Shown here one piece after another: positions 18,336 through 20,200 of a stretch of 20,200 nt of DNA (positions within the stretch are counted from its first letter, which is position 1; every line of letters begins with the position of its first letter). The notes under the pieces are model-generated. The model ran no database searches. It had not been told where the DNA came from and was given only the letters and a program-made list of their open reading frames with translations. Source of the stretch: Apostichopus parvimensis. Taxonomy: Eukaryota; Echinodermata; Holothuroidea; Aspidochirotida; Stichopodidae. Both the position numbers and the translations under genes were made by a program. The stretch is from assembly GCA_000934455.1 (NCBI GenBank), contig KN882952.1:73007-93206 (forward strand), given 5' to 3'.

Positions 18336-18343
18336 CAATAAAT
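18336..18343. repeat. Candidate 8-bp target site of the hAT insertion
   Basis: CAATAAAT directly flanks the hAT terminus; hAT elements duplicate 8 bp on insertion. The partner copy is outside the window. Confidence 0.3.
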
Positions 18344-18823
18344 CAGGGGTCGGCAACCTTTGTGGGTTCATGACCCATTTATGTGACAGACTATTCGTTG
18401 GGGACCCAGTCGGTATGACTATCTAAGCGGAGCGCCACCTTCAGTTAGCGCGGAGCGTACAAGAAAATTTAGAAAATTGAGACCCCCTCAGATCACCGGA
18501 AAAGGCCTATCTCTGCTGAAAAAGGGTATCAATTTCTTGTTATATTTATCATGTTCACCCAATTATATGCATCGTTTTTCCTTATTTTTCTATTTTTTTT
18601 CCGGGGGCGGAAGATAGAATAATGGAGGCTTCCCCCATGCCGCCTCATAGGACTGCGCCTGGGCATGTATAGCAAGTTGTAGTGAATGAAAACGGAAAAT
18701 GATGGAATCGAGAGGTTTGAAAACAACTTGAATATTATTCAAATTGATACGAAAAACATGAACAACATGAACAATACATATGTAGCCGAGAAAGCGAGCG
18801 ATGCTACAATCATCAATGCACAT
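18344..18823 (-). mobile_element. 3' terminal region of a hAT transposon
   Basis: The plus strand begins CAGGGGTCGGCAACC at 18344, a classic hAT terminal inverted repeat (CAGGGG-TCGGCAA class). The ~480 bp up to the transposase stop codon are its 3' non-coding part, with short C/T- and G-rich pieces and no open frame of note. Confidence 0.8.
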
Positions 18824-20108
18824 TCAGTGAGACTTTTGAGCCTGCAGTTCAACAACAAGTGAGTCGATCATGGGACAAATAGGTGAAAGCGCGATTCTGA
18901 GATTAGCGCAGAGAGTCACGGTTTCTAGTTTGTTCCGGTATCGCGACTTCAGATAAGTGACTGCCGAAAATCCAGCTTCGCAAAGCCACGTGGTCGAAAA
19001 AGGCATCAAGAACCTCATAGCCATCTTTCCAAGTTCAGCGTAGTCTTTTCCGGCCTCGATCCAGAACTTGATCAGTGTTTCCTGCTTGTAGACGTTCTGA
19101 AGAGTTCCATCGTTTGCCAGGTCGATCAGCTGTGACTTCAGCCTTAAGGGTAGTGGAGCGTCGTGAAACTCAACTGCGAATGGATCTCTGATCCACGCAT
19201 TAGGTATCCGTGGGTCGAAAGGGAAATAGTCATTGAATTTCCGCTGCAGATTCCTCAGGTGCTCGAGGACAACTGGCTTGATCCTTTCTCCAATGTTGGG
19301 ATGTCCGTCTAGAAATCCGTGGAGATTCACAAACATGTCGTACTCACCCACTTCACCTCTACTTTCCCAGAGGCGGAGTTTGCTTTTGAAGGCTGCGATT
19401 TTGTCGTGCATGATGAATATGTTCTTGGCTTGTTGGCTGTTCTTACCTTGGAAAGAGAGATTCAGTTCATTCAACAACTTCAAAATGTCAGCCATGTATC
19501 CAAGGGTAGCCAGGAATGTGTCATCTCTAAAATGTCCTGCGAATTCACTCCCGGACTCGTCCAGAAAAGCAGCTACCTGTTCCCGAAGCTCATAGAGACG
19601 CTGCAGAGCTTGTCCCCTGGAAAGCCATCGAACCAGCGGCAAAGTAGAGCAGGTTAGAATGGACCGCGTTCTCATCCTCACTGCACAGCTTCGTGAAAAG
19701 TCTGGAGTTGAGAGCACTCTTCCTCGTGTAGTTGATGGTCTTCACAGCGACGTCCATGACACCAGCTAACTCCGGTGACATATTCTTGGCAGCCAATGCT
19801 TCACGATGGAGAAAACAGTGGGTCCACGTAGAATCGGGGGCAACCTCCTGGATGAGCTTGACAACACCACTTCTTCTGCCAGTCATTGCTGCAGCTCCGT
19901 CAGTACATACCCCTATGCAATCCCGCCAGAACAGTCCACGTGTTGTGATGTGTTTCTCGAGTAGAGCAAATATTTCAGCTGCGGTTGTTTTCGTTTCCAG
20001 CTCGTCAAAAGTCAGAAGGTCTTCAACAATGTCTTCCTCACACCTGTACCTGATAAATACCTGACGTTCAAAGTTCAAGGGGGTATTCACCATTTTCGTG
20101 CATTCCAA
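18824..20108 (-). pseudogene. hAT transposase (ZBED5/FAM200-like), frameshifted, 5' end outside
   Basis: Upstream frame 20108-about 19640: QVFIRYRCEEDIVEDLL, GLFWRDCIGVCTDGAAAMTG and THCFLHREALAAK, containing a catalytic Asp (CTDGAAAM) and the H-x-x-HREALAAK element of this subgroup. The downstream frame, about 19650-18824, has VRWLSRGQALQRLYELREQV, NLHGFLDGHPNIGERI, and the C-terminal hATC dimerisation part with FSTTWLCEAGFSAVTYLKSR and RYRNKL...NLRIALS, ending in TGA. The two frames meet between 19650 and 19633 in the middle of a conserved block, a one-base gain or two-base loss. TAA lies just upstream of 20108, so the 5' coding part is also disrupted or spliced. hAT enzymes cut and paste DNA with 8-bp target duplications. 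Confidence 0.92.
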
Positions 20109-20200
20109 GCATTAGTTGGTGAATAATATATTTGCCACCCGTTAGTTCGTGTCGAACACCAAGCACAAGACGAGAAGGTTGCATAGCAGCTCACTCAACC
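20109..20200. other. Internal hAT sequence up to the window edge
   Basis: Expected to carry the more N-terminal transposase region, but no clear frame is visible in these 92 bases. Confidence 0.4.

Noticed and set aside
19233-20064. Plus-strand open frames of 110-120 codons
   Set aside because: They lie antisense to the clearly recognised hAT transposase and are its shadows.

Overview
The window is animal nuclear DNA: it is AT-rich, genes are split into short exons with GT/AG borders, most of the sequence is non-coding, and it carries metazoan-type transposons (BEL/Pao, KDZ, hAT). The motif TAGGCCTA and close variants recur, which I associate with echinoderm and related marine deuterostome genomes; that assignment is a guess. 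No cellular housekeeping gene, tRNA, rRNA or CRISPR array was seen. All recognised genes lie on the minus strand, so biological order runs from high to low coordinates.

Region by region on the plus-strand scale. 1-2221: the 5' part of a BEL/Pao LTR retrotransposon (gag, zinc knuckles, start of the aspartic protease) running off the left edge, broken by one nonsense codon and one frame change. 2222-5100: no gene recognised. 5177-12095: a KDZ (Kyakuja-Dileera-Zisupton) type transposase gene in at least 12 exons with matching splice phases, carrying premature stops of different kinds, so best called a pseudogene. Its introns hold a 1.4 kb non-autonomous element (9641-11027). 12150-12545: a palindrome-rich MITE-like block built from TATTCGAATA. 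12636-18292: a BEN-domain protein gene (N-terminal W/G-rich motif, basic low-complexity region, 18-bp coding-type minisatellite, coiled coil, C-terminal BEN domain, AATAAA signal), also with frame problems. 18344-20200: a hAT transposon whose terminal repeat starts 51 bp upstream of the BEN start codon; its transposase is frameshifted and continues off the right edge.

How the parts may work together: the BEN gene and the KDZ gene are adjacent, co-oriented and similarly decayed. One reading is a single large KDZ-type mobile element that carries a BEN DNA-binding/chromatin protein as accessory cargo, later invaded by small elements and a hAT. The other is a chance nest of transposons around a host-type BEN gene. 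The window does not show terminal repeats that would settle this.
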